Source: Streptomyces davaonensis JCM 4913 (GTDB lineage: Bacteria > Actinomycetota > Actinomycetes > Streptomycetales > Streptomycetaceae). From it: a stretch of 64,000 nt of DNA. The stretch lies in contig NC_020504.1 in the NCBI RefSeq assembly GCF_000349325.1, positions 9,156,326-9,220,325 on the forward strand, in the 5' to 3' direction. Position 1 is the first letter of the stretch. Every line of letters begins with the position of its first letter. The notes beneath the pieces were generated by a model. It made no database searches. It had not been told where the DNA came from and was given only the letters and a program-made list of their open reading frames with translations. A program made the translations under genes and the position numbers. Positions 16,218 through 25,402 of this stretch are shown in pieces.

Positions 16218-17345
16218 GTGTCCGGCACACACAACGACCTGCACTCCGAGCAGGGCGCCCGGCCCGGGGAGCATCCCGGCCGGTCGGCGAACCCGGTGAT
16301 CAAGGTCCACGACATCGCGTGGCTGGAGTTCGTGAAGCCCGACCTGGACCGCGCCGAGTCCTTCGCGCGGGCTTTCGGCTTCGTGACGTCCTACCGGGAC
16401 GCCCAGGAACTGCACCTGCGGGGAACCCAGGCGGGCGCGCCCTGCGTGATCGTCCGCAAGGGGCGCGCCGCCCGTTTCCTCGGCCCGGCCTTCCGGGCCG
16501 CCGAGACCCGCGATCTGCTCCGGCTGGCCGACGCCACCGGCACCCGGGTGCGCTCACTGCCCGCGACGCTGGGCGGCTCCGTCGTGGACCTGCTCGACCC
16601 CGGCGGACTGCGGGTCCGGGTCGTCGCCGACACCGACGACCTGCCCACGCTGCCCGGACAGCGGCCGCAGCTCCTCAACCTCGGCGACGGACTCGACCGC
16701 GCCAACGCCACCCAGCGACCGCCCCGCGAACCGGCCGGCGTACGGCGCCTCGGGCATGTGGTCCTGCAATCCACCACCTACCGGCGCACCCTCGACTGGT
16801 ACCTGGACCGACTCGGGCTGATCGTCAGCGACTTCCTCTACTACGAGGGTCAGCGCGAGCGGGGTCCCACCATGAGCTTCATCCGCTGCGACCGAGGCGG
16901 CACGCTCACCGACCACCACACCCTGGCGCTCACCCTGGGCCCCTCCAACCGGTATGTGCACTCGGCGTACGAGGTGACCGACCTCGACGCGCTCGCCGCC
17001 GGCGGGGAACATCTGCTCAAGACGGGATACCGGCGCTCCTGGGGGATCGGCCGGCACATCCAGGGCAGCCAGATCTTCGACTACTGGCGCGACTCCGACG
17101 GCTTCCTGGTCGAGCACTTCACCGACGGCGACCGGTTCGACGCCACCCTGGAGCCCGGCTGGGCGCCCATGACGGCATCCGGTCTCGCCCAGTGGGGCCC
17201 TCCGGCGACCAAGGACTTCCTCGGCATCGCCCCCGGCCGGGAGTCGCTGGCCGAGCTGCGTTCGATCCTCACCGCCCTCCGAGCCGACGACAACGAGTTC
17301 GACCTCGCGCGCCTGCGCGGCCTGCTGAAAGTGGCTTCCTCATGA
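16218..17345 (+). CDS. Type I extradiol ring-cleavage dioxygenase (VOC fold)
   Basis: The 375-residue two-domain enzyme of the 2,3-dihydroxybiphenyl 1,2-dioxygenase type has candidate iron ligands: the histidine in RRLGHVVLQ, the histidine in NRYVHSAYEV and the glutamate in DGFLVEHFTDGD. It should open a catechol-type ring next to the hydroxyls. The GTG at 16218 is preferred because AGGAGG ends 8 bases upstream; the ATG at 16212 is only 2 bases from it. Its stop overlaps the FAH-hydrolase start (ATGA). The catechol substrate is not identified. Confidence 0.88.
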   Translation: MSGTHNDLHSEQGARPGEHPGRSANPVIKVHDIAWLEFVKPDLDRAESFARAFGFVTSYRDAQELHLRGTQAGAPCVIVRKGRAARFLGPAFRAAETRDLLRLADATGTRVRSLPATLGGSVVDLLDPGGLRVRVVADTDDLPTLPGQRPQLLNLGDGLDRANATQRPPREPAGVRRLGHVVLQSTTYRRTLDWYLDRLGLIVSDFLYYEGQRERGPTMSFIRCDRGGTLTDHHTLALTLGPSNRYVHSAYEVTDLDALAAGGEHLLKTGYRRSWGIGRHIQGSQIFDYWRDSDGFLVEHFTDGDRFDATLEPGWAPMTASGLAQWGPPATKDFLGIAPGRESLAELRSILTALRADDNEFDLARLRGLLKVASS

Positions 17346-18301
17346 GCATCTCCGTCCTCCGTACCGCCGACGCCTGGTGGGTCGCGCTCGACGCGCACCG
17401 CGCCGTGCCGGTGCAGACCCCGGCCACCACGACCGCGGAACTCCTCGACGACGTGGCCACGGTCCACACGGCGCTGGCCGAGGCCCGCTCCGGCAACTCG
17501 GCCGCCCAGCCCCGCGCCATCGCGGAACTTCCGCTGCTCTCCCCGGTCACCGCCCCCTGCCGGGTCGTCGCGCAGATGACCAACTACGTCTCCCACGTAC
17601 GCGATTCGGGCATGAACCCGCGGACGGTCCCGCTGACCTTCTTCCGTAAGACCTCGGGCTCCATCAGCGGCCCCTACGACGAGATCGTGCGCCCCGGCCA
17701 TGTCCGCTTCCTGGACTACGAGATCGAACTCGGCCTGGTCGTCGGACGCCCCCTCGACGTCGGCGCCACCGTCACCGCCGCCGACTGGAAGGACCACGTC
17801 GCCGGTCTCGTCATCACCAATGATGTCTCGGCGCGGGACGTCCAACTGCCCAAGACCCAGTTCTACGAGGCCAAGTCGTACCCCGGCTTCACTCCCGTCG
17901 GCCCCGCCCTGGTCCTGCTGGAAGCCGACGAACTCGACCGGCTCGCCGAACTGAGGCTCGTGCTCAAGGTCAACGGCGAGATCCGGCAGGACAGCGACCT
18001 CACGGACATGATCTACAGCCCGCTCCAGGCGCTCCAGGAACTCTCCCGCTTCCAGGCCCTGTCGACCGGCGATCTGATCCTCACCGGCACTCCCGGAGGC
18101 ACCGCGCTGAAGGCCCCGCCCAAGCCGGTGGAGATCATCGGCGCCCTGCTTCCGCCCGCGATGAAGTGGAAGGCGTTCTTCAACTCTCAGGCCAAGAACG
18201 ACAAGTACCTGCGCGACGGGGACGTGGTGGAGCTGACCATCCGTACCCCCGACGGCGCCATCGACCTGGGCAAGCAGCAGAACAAGGTGAGGTTCGCATG
18301 A
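17342..18301 (+). CDS. Fumarylacetoacetate-hydrolase-family enzyme
   Basis: The 319-residue FAH-fold protein carries the metal-binding YEIELGLVVGRPL, the conserved VITNDVSARDVQ and DLILTGTPGG. Such enzymes hydrolyse or isomerise acylpyruvate-type ring-cleavage products, or hydrate 2-hydroxypentadienoates, after meta cleavage. It is translationally coupled to the dioxygenase (ATGA) and to the downstream ligase (ATGA). The exact step is inferred from context. Confidence 0.87.
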   Translation: MSISVLRTADAWWVALDAHRAVPVQTPATTTAELLDDVATVHTALAEARSGNSAAQPRAIAELPLLSPVTAPCRVVAQMTNYVSHVRDSGMNPRTVPLTFFRKTSGSISGPYDEIVRPGHVRFLDYEIELGLVVGRPLDVGATVTAADWKDHVAGLVITNDVSARDVQLPKTQFYEAKSYPGFTPVGPALVLLEADELDRLAELRLVLKVNGEIRQDSDLTDMIYSPLQALQELSRFQALSTGDLILTGTPGGTALKAPPKPVEIIGALLPPAMKWKAFFNSQAKNDKYLRDGDVVELTIRTPDGAIDLGKQQNKVRFA

Positions 18302-20142
18302 CCGACATCGACTGGCCGCGCTACGACCACCCCGACGACCTCCCCGTCGTCGAGGCCACACCGCTGTCCGCACGCGGGCTGCCCGGCACCTCGTACGACC
18401 TGCTGCGCCGCGCGGCCGCACACTGGCCCGAACGCACCGCGCTCACCGTCCTGCCGGACGCGCAGTCCTGGCGCTCGCCGAGAATCCGTGGCCACGCCGC
18501 CCTCCTGGCCGATGTGCACCAGGTCGCCAACGCCCTGCACCGGCTCGGGGTCCGTCGCGACGACAGCGTCGCGCTGCTCTCCCCGAACTGCGACGAACTC
18601 GTCACCGCGCTGCTGGGCGCACAGCTCGCCGGGATCGCCACCCCCATCAACCCGGCGCTCGCCCGCGACCATGTCGCCGAACTGATCCGCCGCTCCGGAG
18701 CCCGGATCCTCATCACCGCCTCCCCTGAACTGGACGGCGCGGCCTTCGAGACGGGCGCCCAACTGGCCCGCGACGGCCTGGTCGACCACGTCCTGGTCCT
18801 GCGCCCCACGGGCGCCGAGTCCGACGCCGCCGCCGATGTCACCTACCTCGCCGACCTGGCAGCGGACTCCCCACACGACCGCTTCCTCGGCGTGCTCCCC
18901 ACCGCCACCGACCTCGCCGCCTTCTTCCACACCGGCGGCACGACGGGCGCGCCCAAACTCGCCGCGCACACGCACGCCAACGAGATCAGCGACGCCTGGA
19001 TGATCGCGGCCAACTCCGTGCTGGACGAGGAGTCGGTCGTGTTCGCCGCCCTGCCGCTGTTCCATGTCAACGCACTCGTGGTCACGCTCCTCGCGCCGCT
19101 GTTCCGGGGTCAACAGGTGGTGTGGGCGGGCCCGTTGGGCTACCGCGACGTGCCGCTGTACGCGGAGTTCTGGCGCATCGTCGAGCACTACCGGATCGCC
19201 ACCATGAGCGCCGTACCGACCGTGTACTCCGTCCTGGCCGGCTGTCCGGTCGACGGCGCGGACATCGGCTCGATGCGCTGCGCGATGGTCGGCGCCTCCG
19301 CGCTGCCCGAGGGCGTGCGGACCTCCTTCGAGAAGGCGACGGGCATACCGCTGCTGGAGGGATACGGCCTCACCGAGGCGACCTGCGCCAGCGTGCGCGG
19401 GTTCCTGGACGCCCCCCGGCCCGGCTCGGCCGGACAGCGGCTGCCGTACCAGCGCATCCGGATCGGCGACGGGCTGCCGCCCGGTGAGATCGGCGTGGTG
19501 CACATCAGTGGGCCCACCGTCTTCCCGGGCTATGTCGAGGGCCGGGACGGCGACCGGCACCGGATCAGCACTCAGGGCAAGGTGGTCGACGGCTGGCTTA
19601 ACACCGGTGACCTGGGTCTGCTCGACGAGGACGGCTTCCTCCACCTCACCGGCCGGGCGAAGGACCTCATCATCCGCGGCGGCCACAACATCGATCCCCG
19701 GGTGATCGAGGACGCGCTGCTGTCGCATCCCGCGGTCACCGGCGCCCAGGCCGTCGGACAGCCGGACCGGCGGGCGGGGGAGGTGCCGGTGGCCTACGTG
19801 ACGCTCGCCGACGCCACGGTCGGGGAGGGCGAGTTGCTGGAGTGGGCCGCCGCGCACCTCGGGGAGCGGGCCGCCGCGCCCAAGTCCGTCCGCGTCCTGG
19901 ACGCCCTGCCCGTCACGGCGGTCGGCAAGCCGTACAAGCTGCCCCTGCGCGCCGACGCCACCCGCAGGGTCCTCGCCGAGGCGCTGGCCGGACTCGCGGA
20001 GGTCGAGGTCGACGCGGACTCGGGGACCGTGACCGCCACGGTGACCCCGCACTCCGAGGCGAACCTCGCCGAAGTGGAGCGCAGGGTCGGCGAGTTCGCG
20101 GTGCGCCGCCGCATCGTCGCCGGGCGGCAGGGGGACCACTGA
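18298..20142 (+). CDS. Acyl-CoA synthetase (AMP-forming)
   Basis: The 614-residue ANL-superfamily enzyme has AFFHTGGTTGAPKLAAHTH (P-loop motif), LLEGYGLTEATC, WLNTGDLGLLDEDGF and GRAKDLIIRGGHNIDP, and the catalytic lysine region VGKPYKLPL. It activates a carboxylic acid to its CoA thioester via an adenylate. In this operon the substrate is probably an aromatic acid or a ring-cleavage product. It is the last gene of the three-gene operon, followed by a hairpin shared with the convergent amidohydrolase. Confidence 0.9.
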   Translation: MTDIDWPRYDHPDDLPVVEATPLSARGLPGTSYDLLRRAAAHWPERTALTVLPDAQSWRSPRIRGHAALLADVHQVANALHRLGVRRDDSVALLSPNCDELVTALLGAQLAGIATPINPALARDHVAELIRRSGARILITASPELDGAAFETGAQLARDGLVDHVLVLRPTGAESDAAADVTYLADLAADSPHDRFLGVLPTATDLAAFFHTGGTTGAPKLAAHTHANEISDAWMIAANSVLDEESVVFAALPLFHVNALVVTLLAPLFRGQQVVWAGPLGYRDVPLYAEFWRIVEHYRIATMSAVPTVYSVLAGCPVDGADIGSMRCAMVGASALPEGVRTSFEKATGIPLLEGYGLTEATCASVRGFLDAPRPGSAGQRLPYQRIRIGDGLPPGEIGVVHISGPTVFPGYVEGRDGDRHRISTQGKVVDGWLNTGDLGLLDEDGFLHLTGRAKDLIIRGGHNIDPRVIEDALLSHPAVTGAQAVGQPDRRAGEVPVAYVTLADATVGEGELLEWAAAHLGERAAAPKSVRVLDALPVTAVGKPYKLPLRADATRRVLAEALAGLAEVEVDADSGTVTATVTPHSEANLAEVERRVGEFAVRRRIVAGRQGDH

Positions 20143-20161
20143 GCGGGCGCCGGGCCGCTCA
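20140..20161. terminator. Compact bidirectional terminator
   Basis: A 7-bp stem, TGAGCGG (20140-20146) with CCGCTCA (20155-20161), and 8-nt loop overlaps the stop codons of both convergent genes. Confidence 0.55.
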
Positions 20162-21205
20162 GGAGGGCTGGACCAGTCTGAAGACCAGGCGGGCGGCGGC
20201 GCGTTGGGCGGAGTGGCGCAGGCGTCTCGGCGGAGCGGGTGCCGGGGTTTTGCCGAGGCGGGGGAAGAGGGCCTCGGCGTTGGTGCGGTTGACCGCCGGG
20301 ACATCCGCCTCGTCCAGGCCGTTGGCGAAGTACTGGCCCGCCGTCGAGGGCGCGAAGGGCCAGTCGCTGCCGAACAGCACGTGCCCCGGGCGGGCGAAAG
20401 CCAGCAGCGTGGGGAGTGCGGCCGGGCTGGAGGTCAGGGCGGTGTCGAAGTAGAAGGTGCGGAAGTCGTCCAGTACGTCCAGTGGGCTGCGGCCGGTGTC
20501 GGCCGCGATCGTGACGCCCATCCGGTGGGAGGCGTACGGCACGAAGCCGCCGCCGTGGCTCAGGATGAAGCGGATGTCCGGGTACCGCCGCACGATGCCG
20601 TTGCGGACGAGGAGGTAGGCGGCGCGGGTGGTGTCGAGGAGGAAGTCGGCGGCGAAGGGCGGGATGTTCTCGACGGCGGGCGCCGGGAGTTCGGCCGGGT
20701 GCACGAAGACGACGGCGCCACGGTCGTTCAGCGCCCGCCACAACTCGTCCTGGCCGCCCGCGCCGAGATAGGTGCCCCGGTTGTTGGCCAGCAAGGTGAC
20801 CCCGTCCGCGCCCAGGGTGTCCAGGGCTCTGGCGGCCTCCGCGGCGCCGGCCGGTACGTCGGGCATCGGCAGGGTGGCGAAGTAGCCGAAGCGGCCCGGG
20901 TGTTCAGCGGCCAGCGTGGTGCTGTGGTCGTTCAGGCGCCGGGCGAGGTCGGCGGCCTCGGCCGGGTCGGTGACAAAGGCCGTGCCCGGGGTGGAGACGG
21001 ACAGCAAGGCCGTGGCGGTGCCCAGCACGTCCATCGCCTCGATGGCCGCCTCAGGGCTCCAGGCGGGCAGCATCCTGCCGCCCGCCTCGGCTATGCCGGC
21101 CTTGGTGAGCGCGTCGCGGTAGAACGGTGGGATGACGTGCTGATGCACGTCTATGCGCTGCGGCGGTGCGGTGGCCCTCGTGCGCTGTCCGTTGGTGAGG
21201 GTCAT
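20159..21205 (-). CDS. ACMSD-like amidohydrolase / aromatic decarboxylase
   Basis: The 348-residue amidohydrolase-2 protein has metal-binding DVHQHVIPP near the N-terminus, FVHPAELPAP, LSHGGGFVPY and the catalytic aspartate in FGSDWPFAPS. It belongs with the ACMSD group, which includes non-oxidative decarboxylases of salicylate- and resorcylate-type acids; a hydrolytic role is also possible. Its ATG overlaps the stop of TetR copy 2 (ATGA), so the two are cotranscribed. AAGGAG precedes the start. It likely feeds phenols to the hydroxylase encoded divergently. Confidence 0.85.
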   Translation of the reverse strand: MTLTNGQRTRATAPPQRIDVHQHVIPPFYRDALTKAGIAEAGGRMLPAWSPEAAIEAMDVLGTATALLSVSTPGTAFVTDPAEAADLARRLNDHSTTLAAEHPGRFGYFATLPMPDVPAGAAEAARALDTLGADGVTLLANNRGTYLGAGGQDELWRALNDRGAVVFVHPAELPAPAVENIPPFAADFLLDTTRAAYLLVRNGIVRRYPDIRFILSHGGGFVPYASHRMGVTIAADTGRSPLDVLDDFRTFYFDTALTSSPAALPTLLAFARPGHVLFGSDWPFAPSTAGQYFANGLDEADVPAVNRTNAEALFPRLGKTPAPAPPRRLRHSAQRAAARLVFRLVQPS

Positions 21206-21834
21206 GCCGTGCTCCTTGCTGCCATGCGGTTCGCCGCGTCGTGGATGAGCTGTGCGTGGAGTTGGAAGACCGCCACCAGATCGACGTCGTCGCCGCTGAT
21301 CTCCCGTTGGACGAACAGTCCGTCGGCGCCCGCGACGGCGTAGGTGGTGAGGGTGCGGACCGCGGCCTCGTCCAACTCCGGGTAGAGGGTGCGGACGGTG
21401 TCCGCGATCCGTAGGCGGGAGATCTCCCGGACCCGGAGGAAGACGGTTCTGCCACGTGGTTCGGTGGGGCGTCGTTCGAGGGCGAGCATGAGGCCGAGGC
21501 GGAGGAAGTCGGGGGCGTCGAGGAGGGACTTGGCGATGTTGGCGGCCATCGACATGACCCGCTGAAGAGGGGGCCCTGCCGTCTCGTCCGGCAGTTGCAC
21601 CGCCGTCAGCCAGGTCTCGAAGCTGCGCTCGATGACCGCGGCGATCAGGTCGTCCTTGTCCTTGAAGTGCCAGTAGATCGAGCTGGCGGGCAGGCCGCAC
21701 TTGGCGCTGACGGCCGCGATGGACGTTCCGTCGTAACCGCGCTCCCCGGCGATCTCCACAGTGGCGTCCAGGATCCGCTGCCGGGACTCCACCCCGTTCG
21801 CCCGCTTCCGGCGCGGAGCTTCCGACCTGGTCAT
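21202..21834 (-). CDS. TetR-family regulator, copy 2 of the duplicated pair
   Basis: The 210-residue TetR protein is nearly identical to copy 1 (14703-15347) through the whole DNA-binding domain. The ATG at 21834 follows GAGGGA; a longer frame reaching 21945 would run into the divergent operator and is rejected. It is cotranscribed with the amidohydrolase and divergent from the MhpA-like gene. The 32-bp palindrome in between is the obvious target. Confidence 0.9.
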   Translation of the reverse strand: MTRSEAPRRKRANGVESRQRILDATVEIAGERGYDGTSIAAVSAKCGLPASSIYWHFKDKDDLIAAVIERSFETWLTAVQLPDETAGPPLQRVMSMAANIAKSLLDAPDFLRLGLMLALERRPTEPRGRTVFLRVREISRLRIADTVRTLYPELDEAAVRTLTTYAVAGADGLFVQREISGDDVDLVAVFQLHAQLIHDAANRMAARSTA

Positions 21835-21876
21835 CACGGCTTCCCTCTCTTGACCGGCTTCGCCATCACTCTTACC

Positions 21877-21908
21877 GTAGCGTTCATTCCAATTGGAGTA
21901 AACGCTAC
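21877..21908. promoter_or_regulatory. 32-bp TetR operator between divergent catabolic units
   Basis: The site is an imperfect palindrome matching its own reverse complement at 28 of 32 positions. The outer arms are GTAGCGTT and AACGCTAC, and the core is TCCAATTGGA. It lies 43 bp before TetR copy 2 and 35 bp before the hydroxylase gene. Part of it recurs upstream of TetR copy 1. Confidence 0.75.
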
Positions 21909-21943
21909 AGCAAGAGCCGCAGGCAGGGCAGTGAGGTACCTCC

Positions 21944-23527
21944 ATGACCGAGATCAGAGACGGTGACGGCGCCTACGACGTGGCGGTGATCGGCTACGGG
22001 CCGACCGGTGTGACAGCCGCCAATCTGCTCGGCGCGACGGGCCTCAGGGTGGTCGTGCTGGAACGCGACGCGGATGTCTACGCCCGAGCGCGCGCGATCT
22101 CCACGGACGAGGAGGTCATGCGGATCTGGCAGCGCATCGGCCTGGCCGAGCGGCTGAAGAAGGACATGCTGGCCGAGCGCCCGCTGGACTTCGTGGACGC
22201 CGCGGGCCGCCCCTTCATCAGCGCCCACCCCAGCCCGCGCGGACACGGCCATCCGCCGCAGATGTTCCTCTACCAGCCGGCGCTGGAGCGGGTCCTGCGC
22301 GACGGCGTCACGAGATATCCGAACGTCGAGGTGCTGCTCCGGCACGAGTGCCTACGGCTCCGCCAGGACGCCGAGGGCGTGGAACTGACCGTGACCGGTG
22401 CCGACGACGCGGTACGGCGGCTGCGGGCGTCGTACGTCATCGCCGCCGACGGTGGTTCCAGCCTCACCCGGGCGCAGCTCAACGTGGGGTACGAGGGACG
22501 GACGTACGAGGACCGCTGGGTCGTCATCGACACCGAGATGCTCAAGCCCTGGCCGGACCACGACCGGCTGCGCTTCCGCTGCGACCCGGCGCGCCCGGCG
22601 GTCGACTGCCCGACCCCGCTCGGGCACCACCGCTGGGAGTTCCCGATCCTGCCGGGCGACGACGAGACGTATCTGACCACCGACGAGGCCGTCTACGAAC
22701 TGGTGTCCCGCTACGGGATCAGCCGGGACAGCGTCAGGATCCTGCGGGCCACCGTCTACAGCCACCATGTCCGCTTCGCCTCCCGGTTCCGCGTTGGCCG
22801 GGTCTTCCTGGCCGGGGACGCCGCCCACGCCATGCCGCCGTGGATCGGACAGGGCATGGCCGCCGGGGTGCGGGACGCGGCCAACCTGTGCTGGAAGCTG
22901 GCCGCCGTGCTCCGCGGCGAACTGCCGCAGACGGCGCTCGACAGCTACGAGGCCGAACGCATGCCGCATGTGCGGGAGGTGACCAGGAGGGCGGTTTTCG
23001 TCGGCCGGATCATCACCGAGCGACGTACGACGGTGGCGACGGCACGGAACGTCGCACTGCGCGCCCTCGACCGCATCCCGGGCTTCAGCCAGTGGACGCA
23101 GGACGCCAACTGGATCCCGCGCGCCCACTACGGGGCAGGGCTCCAGGTCCACTCGCGCGGCGCCAAGGCCGCCGGGCACCAGATCCCCCAGCCCTGGGTG
23201 ACCGGCCCCGACGGCACGCGAGTACGGCTGGACGACGCGCTCGGCGGCCGATGGGTGCTGCTGCACGCCCGTACGGCCGGCCCGCAGCACGCGTGGGACC
23301 GCCTCGGCGTCCCCTCGCTCACCCTCACACCGGCCGGGTCGAGTCCGGCCGAGGGCACGCTGGTCGACAGCGACGGAGTGCTGCTGCCCTGGCTGCGCCG
23401 GCACCGCGCGACCACCCTCGCGCTGCGCCCCGACGCCTACGTCTACGCGGCAGCCCCTGACTCCGCCCAACTTCCCCCGCCGCCAGGTGGGTTCGCGCCC
23501 ACCCACACCCCTGCGAGGACTCGATGA
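21944..23527 (+). CDS. FAD-dependent aromatic hydroxylase (MhpA/PheA-like)
   Basis: The 527-residue flavoprotein monooxygenase has the FAD-binding GxGxxG motif VAVIGYGPTGVTAANLLGA, the DG motif ASYVIAADGGSS and the second FAD motif VFLAGDAAHAMPP. It resembles MhpA-type enzymes, which hydroxylate a phenolic ring ortho to an existing hydroxyl. It starts a three-gene unit with an MhpC-like hydrolase and a second extradiol dioxygenase, so it should make the catechol that the dioxygenase opens. Its stop overlaps the next start (ATGA). Confidence 0.88.
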   Translation: MTEIRDGDGAYDVAVIGYGPTGVTAANLLGATGLRVVVLERDADVYARARAISTDEEVMRIWQRIGLAERLKKDMLAERPLDFVDAAGRPFISAHPSPRGHGHPPQMFLYQPALERVLRDGVTRYPNVEVLLRHECLRLRQDAEGVELTVTGADDAVRRLRASYVIAADGGSSLTRAQLNVGYEGRTYEDRWVVIDTEMLKPWPDHDRLRFRCDPARPAVDCPTPLGHHRWEFPILPGDDETYLTTDEAVYELVSRYGISRDSVRILRATVYSHHVRFASRFRVGRVFLAGDAAHAMPPWIGQGMAAGVRDAANLCWKLAAVLRGELPQTALDSYEAERMPHVREVTRRAVFVGRIITERRTTVATARNVALRALDRIPGFSQWTQDANWIPRAHYGAGLQVHSRGAKAAGHQIPQPWVTGPDGTRVRLDDALGGRWVLLHARTAGPQHAWDRLGVPSLTLTPAGSSPAEGTLVDSDGVLLPWLRRHRATTLALRPDAYVYAAAPDSAQLPPPPGGFAPTHTPARTR

Positions 23528-24396
23528 CCACACACACCGAACTCCCCCCGATGCGGGGACGCCTGCTGGACGTCGCAGACCGGAAGATCTTCGTCGCGGA
23601 GACCGGCGACGGCCCGCCCGTCCTGCTCCTGCACGGCGGTGGCCCCGGAGCTTCCGGAGTCTCCAACTACAGCCGGAACATCGGCGCGTTGGCCAAGGAG
23701 TATCGAGTCATTGTGCCCGACCTGCCCGGCTACGGCCGCAGCAGCAAGGGCGTCGACGGCGCGGATCCGTTCGGGTATCTGGCCGACGGTATCCGGGGAC
23801 TGCTGGATCAACTCGGCCTCGAAAAGGCGCACTTGGTGGGGAATTCCTACGGCGGCGCCTGTGCCCTGCGGCTCGCCCTGGACACCCCGGAGCGGGTCGA
23901 CCGGATGGTCCTGATGGGCCCCGGCGGCATCGGCACCACCCGAGCCCTGCCCACGCCCGGACTGAACAGCCTGCTCAACTACTACTCCGGGGACGGCCCT
24001 TCGCGCCCGAAGCTGGAGAAGTTCATCCGGAACCACCTCGTCTTCAACGCCGCCGACGTCCCGGACTCGGTCATCGACGCCCGCTACCGGGACAGCATCG
24101 ACCCCGAGGTCGTCGCGGCCCCGCCGCTGCGCAGGCCGTCCGGACCGAACGCGCTGCGCACTCTGTGGAGGATGGACTTCACCCGCGATGCCCGGCTGGC
24201 CCGGCTCCCCGTGCCGACCCTGGTGCTGTGGGGCGCCGCCGACCGGGTGAACCGGCCGAGCGGCGGCCGGATGCTCGCCGAGCGGCTGCCGAACTGCGAT
24301 CTGTACATGGTCGCCAACACCGGCCACTGGGTGCAGTTCGAACGCGCCGAGCTGTTCAACCGGCTGTGCGCCGACTTCCTGGCGGGCCGGCGATGA
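23524..24396 (+). CDS. Alpha/beta hydrolase, MhpC/BphD-like C-C bond hydrolase
   Basis: The 290-residue hydrolase has oxyanion loop LLLHGGGPGASG, nucleophile elbow VGNSYGGAC, acid in LWGAADRVN and histidine in NTGHWVQFE. This is the meta-cleavage-product hydrolase pattern: it splits the vinylogous diketone produced by an extradiol dioxygenase into a dienoate and a carboxylic acid. It overlaps both neighbours by 4 bases. Confidence 0.88.
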   Translation: MTTHTELPPMRGRLLDVADRKIFVAETGDGPPVLLLHGGGPGASGVSNYSRNIGALAKEYRVIVPDLPGYGRSSKGVDGADPFGYLADGIRGLLDQLGLEKAHLVGNSYGGACALRLALDTPERVDRMVLMGPGGIGTTRALPTPGLNSLLNYYSGDGPSRPKLEKFIRNHLVFNAADVPDSVIDARYRDSIDPEVVAAPPLRRPSGPNALRTLWRMDFTRDARLARLPVPTLVLWGAADRVNRPSGGRMLAERLPNCDLYMVANTGHWVQFERAELFNRLCADFLAGRR

Positions 24397-25394
24397 GCAC
24401 GTCCGTCTTCGGCGCCGTCCACCTCGGCTACCTCGTCATCGAGACCGAGTGCTTCACCGACTGGGCCCGCTTCGGCACCGACGCCATCGGCATGCACCGC
24501 GACGACCTGGACTCCGGCCTGCTGCGTTTCCGCCTCGACGAGCAGGAGTGCCGCTTCCTGCTGCGGCGCGGTCCGGCCGAGGATGTCGTGGCGACCGGCT
24601 GGCACATCGACGACCACGACTCCTTCGAGCGGATCGAGGCCCGCGTCCGCGCCCATGGCGTACCCGTCGTGCGAGGTACGGCGGAGGAGGCCGAACTGCG
24701 CGGTGTCGAGCGTCTGTTGCGGTTCCCCGGGCCCAAGGGCATCACGCAGGAGATCTACACGACGCCGGTCAAGGCGGCCGAGCCGCTGCGGATGCTGGCC
24801 TCCGGGTTCGTGACCGGCGACGCGGGCATGGGGCACGTCGCGATCACCTCCACGAAGCCGACGCGGCTGCGGGGCTACTTCGACACCGTCTTCGACGCCC
24901 GGCTCACCGACTACATCGACGAGACCATCAGCGGCGTCAAACTCAAGATCCGCTTCCTGCGGGTCAACGAACGCCACCACTCCATCGCCATCGCCGCCAC
25001 CCGCGGCCTGCCCGTCGACCCCGTCCGCACGCGCGTCCAGCATCTGAACATCCAGGCCGAGAGTCTGGACGACCTGGCGCGGAGCTATCAGCGGGTGCAC
25101 GAACTCGGCTTCGAGATGGCCCTGTCCGTGGGACAGCACACCAACGACAAGGAGCTGTCGTACTACGCCCGCACCCCCTCCGGCTTCGAATGGGAGGTCG
25201 GCTGGAACCCCCTGGTCGTCGACGAGTCGACCTGGGAGCCCAGCACCCACCAGGGCATCAGCGTCTGGGGGCACCTCCCGGTCGGCCGCACGATCGTCGA
25301 CACCCTGGAGCAGTTCCGCCTCGGCGCCCGCTCCCTGGCACGGCGTGAGGACACCGTCCCCGCGCTGAGCGGAAGCGGTGTCCTCGACGACTGA
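24393..25394 (+). CDS. Second extradiol ring-cleavage dioxygenase
   Basis: The 333-residue BphC-type enzyme has VOC modules in both halves. Candidate iron ligands are the histidines of MGHVAITS and VQHLNIQAE and the glutamate in FEWEVGWNP. It is distinct from the dioxygenase at 16218. Coupling to the MhpA/MhpC-like genes marks it as the ring opener for that route. The C-terminal about 50 residues beyond the fold are variable. It is convergent with the sulfonate transporter operon, only 8 bp away. Confidence 0.88.
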   Translation: MSTSVFGAVHLGYLVIETECFTDWARFGTDAIGMHRDDLDSGLLRFRLDEQECRFLLRRGPAEDVVATGWHIDDHDSFERIEARVRAHGVPVVRGTAEEAELRGVERLLRFPGPKGITQEIYTTPVKAAEPLRMLASGFVTGDAGMGHVAITSTKPTRLRGYFDTVFDARLTDYIDETISGVKLKIRFLRVNERHHSIAIAATRGLPVDPVRTRVQHLNIQAESLDDLARSYQRVHELGFEMALSVGQHTNDKELSYYARTPSGFEWEVGWNPLVVDESTWEPSTHQGISVWGHLPVGRTIVDTLEQFRLGARSLARREDTVPALSGSGVLDD

Positions 25395-25402
25395 GCGGTG
25401 TC

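Noticed and set aside
18187..20304. 705-codon minus-strand open frame opposite the acyl-CoA ligase
   Set aside because: No start signal or recognisable domain; the plus strand carries all ANL motifs.
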